From NCBI RefSeq assembly GCF_016802725.1, contig NC_052672.1:8089685-8153684 (forward strand): 64,000 nt of DNA. Reading direction: 5' to 3'. This DNA is from Solenopsis invicta (lineage: Eukaryota; Arthropoda; Insecta; Hymenoptera; Formicidae). A program made the translations under genes and the position numbers. The notes under the pieces were generated by a model. That model searched no databases. It was not told the DNA's origin and saw nothing but the letters and a program-made list of their open reading frames with translations. Numbering within the stretch: position 1 is the first letter of the stretch; every line of letters starts with the position of its first letter. Positions 60,200 to 64,000 of the stretch are shown here, piece after piece.

Positions 60200-61735
60200 T
60201 TTTAAATTTAAAAGAAAATCAACTTAGGAAGATGAATATAAATCTTTCCATTTAAATGATTTAAAAAAATGCTAAAGTAACAGAAGAACTTCCTCGACGT
60301 TGATCCTACAGATCATTGCAGATTATTTTTCGAGCGAGACCCTATCTCTCTTTGTCCGTCGCATAGATCTGTCTTTGTTTTTCGATTATTTCACCATCTA
60401 CGAAAAGATCTATTAACTACTGTTTGGTACCATACTGCTCTGTTCACGACAGTTCAACTTCGCTGAGCGGAATGTGCATGTGATAAAAGCACATTAGCAT
60501 ATCTTTTTTGTTAGGCGTTTAGTCGTAATTTCGCATGGTCAGTGTTATCTGTTGCATGTTTTCTGAAGTGCGCTCTACTATCATTTTGTACGTACGAGCT
60601 ACACAACTTCTGTATTAAGATAAAGTTAACCTCAGGTGACGGTTATACGAGTGAATTTTTAATAATTTATTAATTTTTGTTCAATTTTCTTGTAAAATTG
60701 ACCAAAAGGCATCTTCTTTTCACGCGTACTTCAATTCTAAAAAAAGTTTTTGTGATTCTGTAACGCCAATTCGAAGATATTTAATGCATTGTAAATGTCG
60801 GTAATTCATGATACTTTAGCATCCTCTTAAGAAAATTAAAACTATTTAAAAGTTCGATGTACGCATAAACTGTACAAAATAATAAGATCAAAAGTAAGTA
60901 AAAATTAGTTGAAAATAAAAATGTTATATATGTCAAATATCTGTTAATTTTCATTACATTCATTGTGGGAAAAACGTGTATAGGAAAGTGTTGTCAAATG
61001 CGTGCCACTTAAATTACTTTTTATTATATTTCGCCTTTCGTGATGTTTTGAATGCAAATCAAAGTCCAAAATTCTAGTTCAACCATCTATTATATGTCTA
61101 ACTTTTCAGTATGTAATAATAAATTAATTTATTATAAAATTTCTGTAACATGCTGCGAAAAGTACTATATGATTTAGAAAACTGGTTGCCCAAAGCATCC
61201 CTGTAATCTATTAAATCGTATGGTATATTTTCAAAAATGTTAATTAAAATACGTACAAGTATAAGAAACTATTAACTAATATTTATTTTATAAATAATTT
61301 ATTGAAAAAAGAATCAAATATTCAATAAATAAACAATAATTAAAAGATAACTGAACTTAAACTGACTTAAATTTATTTTTATATTATATTAGTATTCACA
61401 ATTACTAATTTTACTAATATCACTCATTACTCTTACATTAGTATCATTTCTTTATAGTTAAATGTGTGTATTAGAGAAATCGATGCAATTATAAAAATAC
61501 CAATTTAATTTTTATAAATATTATATATACGTATTAGGTATACAATAAATGTAAAATATACTAAAATAAGAGTTTTTTTTATAAAATTAAAACACTTTAA
61601 AAAAAATTGCATAATTTATTATTAGCTATATAAGTTTATAAAAAATTTATATCAGATATATTTTTTCTGAAATGCTGATAACATGCACAAAACAAAATAA
61701 AACCTGTTAAATTTTTGTGTATACTACTTATTTCG

Positions 61736-63690
61736 TGTGTGTGAAGCTGGCACATCATTTGGTGGAAAATCACTAAACATTTATTTTTCAGCAAGTGACA
61801 TCGAGCACCAAAGTCGCAATTAATTTATTATAATACTATGATGTCTAAGGAACATTTTGATATAAGATTTTTATGAGCACCAAATTTTCTGATGATCTGA
61901 AGAGTAAAATTAGAGCGTGGCACGTGCCCTCCGCGCATAAACAATTTATTTTTCAGCAAGTGACATCGAGCACCAAAGTCGCAATTAATTTATTATAATA
62001 CTACGATGTCTAAGGAACATTTTGATATAAGATTTTTGCGAGCACCAAATTTTCTGACGATCTGGAGAGTAAGGTTAGTGCGCGGCGCATGCTCTCCGCG
62101 CATAAACAATTTATTTTTCAGCAATTTGCAGTGAGCACTTAATTTAAAATTGATATATTTTTGATACTTCGATGTCTAAATAACATTTTATATAATTTTT
62201 ACAAGCGTCAAATTCGACGATCAGAGGACTGATTTTTTGCACTATCGGACAGGAATTAATAATTATTATTTTATTAATAACTTTGAATCCTGTGGTATTA
62301 TGATTATTTTCATTTTCCACGTTATTTTACTACCGAAAACATACAAATTTAGTGGTCTGTAAGTATTGTTCTCCAAGATCGCAATGCTGCGCTGGGTTTA
62401 TAGTGATGTTTTTTTAAACAATTATTAATTTTTAATTTTTTTTTAGGGGTTTCTTTGAGCACTAAATTAGCACTAAATTCTAGTGTACTTGTTTTGTGTT
62501 TGTGACGACTGTATATATTTTTTTTATTATGGAGTGGTCCAGCTTGCCATTAAGCTGCACCCCCCTCCTTTTTTTTTTAATTACTGCTAAACGGTTTGAG
62601 CACCAAAATTCGGACTAGAGTACTAAATTAGCACCTAAAAAGCACTAAATTTTTGACCTAGTGCAAACTCGATTTTCGCTGGTGGGGGGTCCAGCTTAAT
62701 AGAGGTGAACTCTTCGAAAAAGACCTCATCTATATGTGTGGAAAATCGGCTTTTTCGGGAGTTATTAATTTTTTGTTAATTAACTAATATCGGAATCGTC
62801 CGGAACTCTTCGGAACGCGCTTTGGTATGTGGAGAACTGTAAGAAAAATATTTTTTCGTACACAGAACTCTTCGAAAAAGACCAGCACCTCACCTATATG
62901 TGCGGAAAATCGACTTTTTCGGGAGTAATTAATTTTTTGTTATTTAACTAATATCGGAATCGCCCGGAACTCTTCGGAACGCGCTTTAATATGTTGAGAA
63001 CTGTAGGAAAAATATTTTTTCGTACACAGAACTCTTCGAAAAAGTCCAGCACCTCACCTATATGTGCGGAAAATCGGCTTTTTCGGGAGTTATTAATTTT
63101 TTGTTAATTAACTAATATCGGAATCGCCCGGAACTCTTCGGAACGCGCTTTAATATGTTGAGAACTGTAGGAAAAATATTTTTTCGTACACAGAACTCTT
63201 CGAAAAAGACCAGCACCTCACCTATATGTGCGGAAAATCGACTTTTTCGGGAGTTATTAATTTTTTGTTATTTAACTAATATCGGAATCGCCCGGAACTC
63301 TTCGGAACGCGCTTTAATATGTTGAGAACTGTAGGAAAAATATTTTTTTGTACACGGAACTCTATTATATAGTATTATAACATAAATGTTTTATAATAAT
63401 TTAAAAAAATAAATAAATAAACTATGTTAAACGCTGGAACTCTTTCTAGAACTCATATAGAACTATAGATCTTTTAAAATCCTACAAGAATTCGGTCTGG
63501 AAAATGTCGTAGGACAAACTGAGGTGCTGCGTGAACCTGGCACCTCACTTTGTCCTATGCGTTTTTTTCGCTTTAAAGGCCAGAACTATTTGTTTTATCT
63601 ATCAGGAACTGTAGAACTATTGAAAATAAACTCAGAACTGTCAATGTTTAGTGATTTTCCACCAAAGGATGTGCCAGCTTCACACACACA
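61736..63690. mobile_element. Foldback-like composite element, 1.96 kb, 9-bp target duplication
   Basis: Flanked by CTTATTTCG at 61727-61735 and 63691-63699. Ends TGTGTGTGAAGCTGGCACATC and GATGTGCCAGCTTCACACAC, continuing with TTTGGTGGAAAATCACTAAAC in inverted form. Inside: two to three units of about 160 bases (61791-62120), a stretch at 62545-62706 that matches the right end of the 47395-50460 element, and four units of about 164 bases (62707-63356). Copy A has no insertion here. Confidence 0.7.
62707..63356. repeat. Four tandem units of 158-164 bases
   Basis: Unit start GAACTCTTCGAAAAAG at 62707, 62865, 63029 and 63193; each includes GCGGAAAATCGACTTTTTCG and ATCGGAATCGCCCGGAACTC. The last three are almost identical, so the expansion is recent. 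Confidence 0.85.
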
Positions 63691-64000
63691 CTTATTTCGC
63701 ATTTACTATTTATTTTTGTCATTAAATGTTGATGATATAAAGTAAAATGTAAAATGAAAAGATACCCTTTACGATACCGGTATGCATTCAATAATTCTTT
63801 CCTATGTATGTACATACATACATACATGACGGACACACTTGTCTTTCTTCAGCATGGCATGCTACTAGTCGCAAATTACATCTCATGTAGCGTCTAAATA
63901 TAAAATTTGAAAGAAACCATGATTTGGTATGTATATAAAAATCATAAAATAAATTTAAAAATAATTGAGCACAGTTTGTTATGTTTTGCAATATTTTATG

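Larger units (their letters stand above)
60009..64000 (+). other. Copy B intron 19 (to window end)
   Basis: Collinear with 22906-24862 apart from the 61736-63690 insertion and a new palindrome at 60144-60199. No exon seen. Confidence 0.6.

Overview
This is an AT-rich, intron-rich eukaryotic window with many small DNA transposons. The splice signals, compact exons and repeat types suggest an insect genome, most likely an ant or another hymenopteran (inference). I found one protein-coding family, all on the + strand. It is a tandem array of large, single-pass receptor proteins whose cytoplasmic part is a double tyrosine-phosphatase (PTP) module. No tRNA, rRNA, CRISPR or bacterial feature is visible.

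Layout. Positions 557-2204 hold the last five coding exons of an upstream copy ('copy 0'); the rest of it lies left of the window. Copy A is complete: 31 coding exons from ATG 7811 to stop 29704, whose lengths and phases join into one open frame of 1937 residues. Copy B starts at ATG 36229. Its 19 ectodomain and membrane exons run to 60008 and stay open for 1390 residues; its cytoplasmic exons lie beyond position 64000. The repeat unit is 27.57 kb for copy A (window 1-27571 corresponds to the sequence from 27572 onward). In copy B it has grown past 36 kb, through intronic and upstream transposon insertions.

Protein plan, in order: signal peptide, a domain resembling the farnesoic-acid-O-methyltransferase-like (Methyltransf_FA) fold split over exons 3-4, a beta-rich MAM-like region (exon 5), two cysteine-rich EGF-like modules (exons 7-8), about six fibronectin-III-like modules (exons 9-18), a membrane-proximal region, one transmembrane helix (exon 19), a D1 PTP domain (exons 20-26) and a shortened D2 (exons 27-31). 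In copy A the D1 catalytic loop reads HYSGVEKTG where active PTPs have HCSAGVGRTG. The nucleophilic Cys and P-loop Arg are therefore lost and D1 should be catalytically dead. D2 keeps a Cys but has neither the WPD Asp nor the Arg. The gene is a receptor pseudophosphatase that is nonetheless kept open over 31 exons.

The ectodomains of A and B differ in a striking way. In exon 18, I count 26 amino-acid-changing and 3 silent differences, while a nearby intron-exon tract (exon 6) is essentially identical between copies. This suggests diversifying selection together with gene conversion. Between and inside the genes lie a hAT-type MITE with an 8-bp target duplication, mariner-type MITEs, a solo LTR, and three foldback-like elements with 9-bp target duplications. 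The largest of the three (3.07 kb) is built of about 165-bp tandem repeats. Many insertions can be dated by an empty site in the sister copy.
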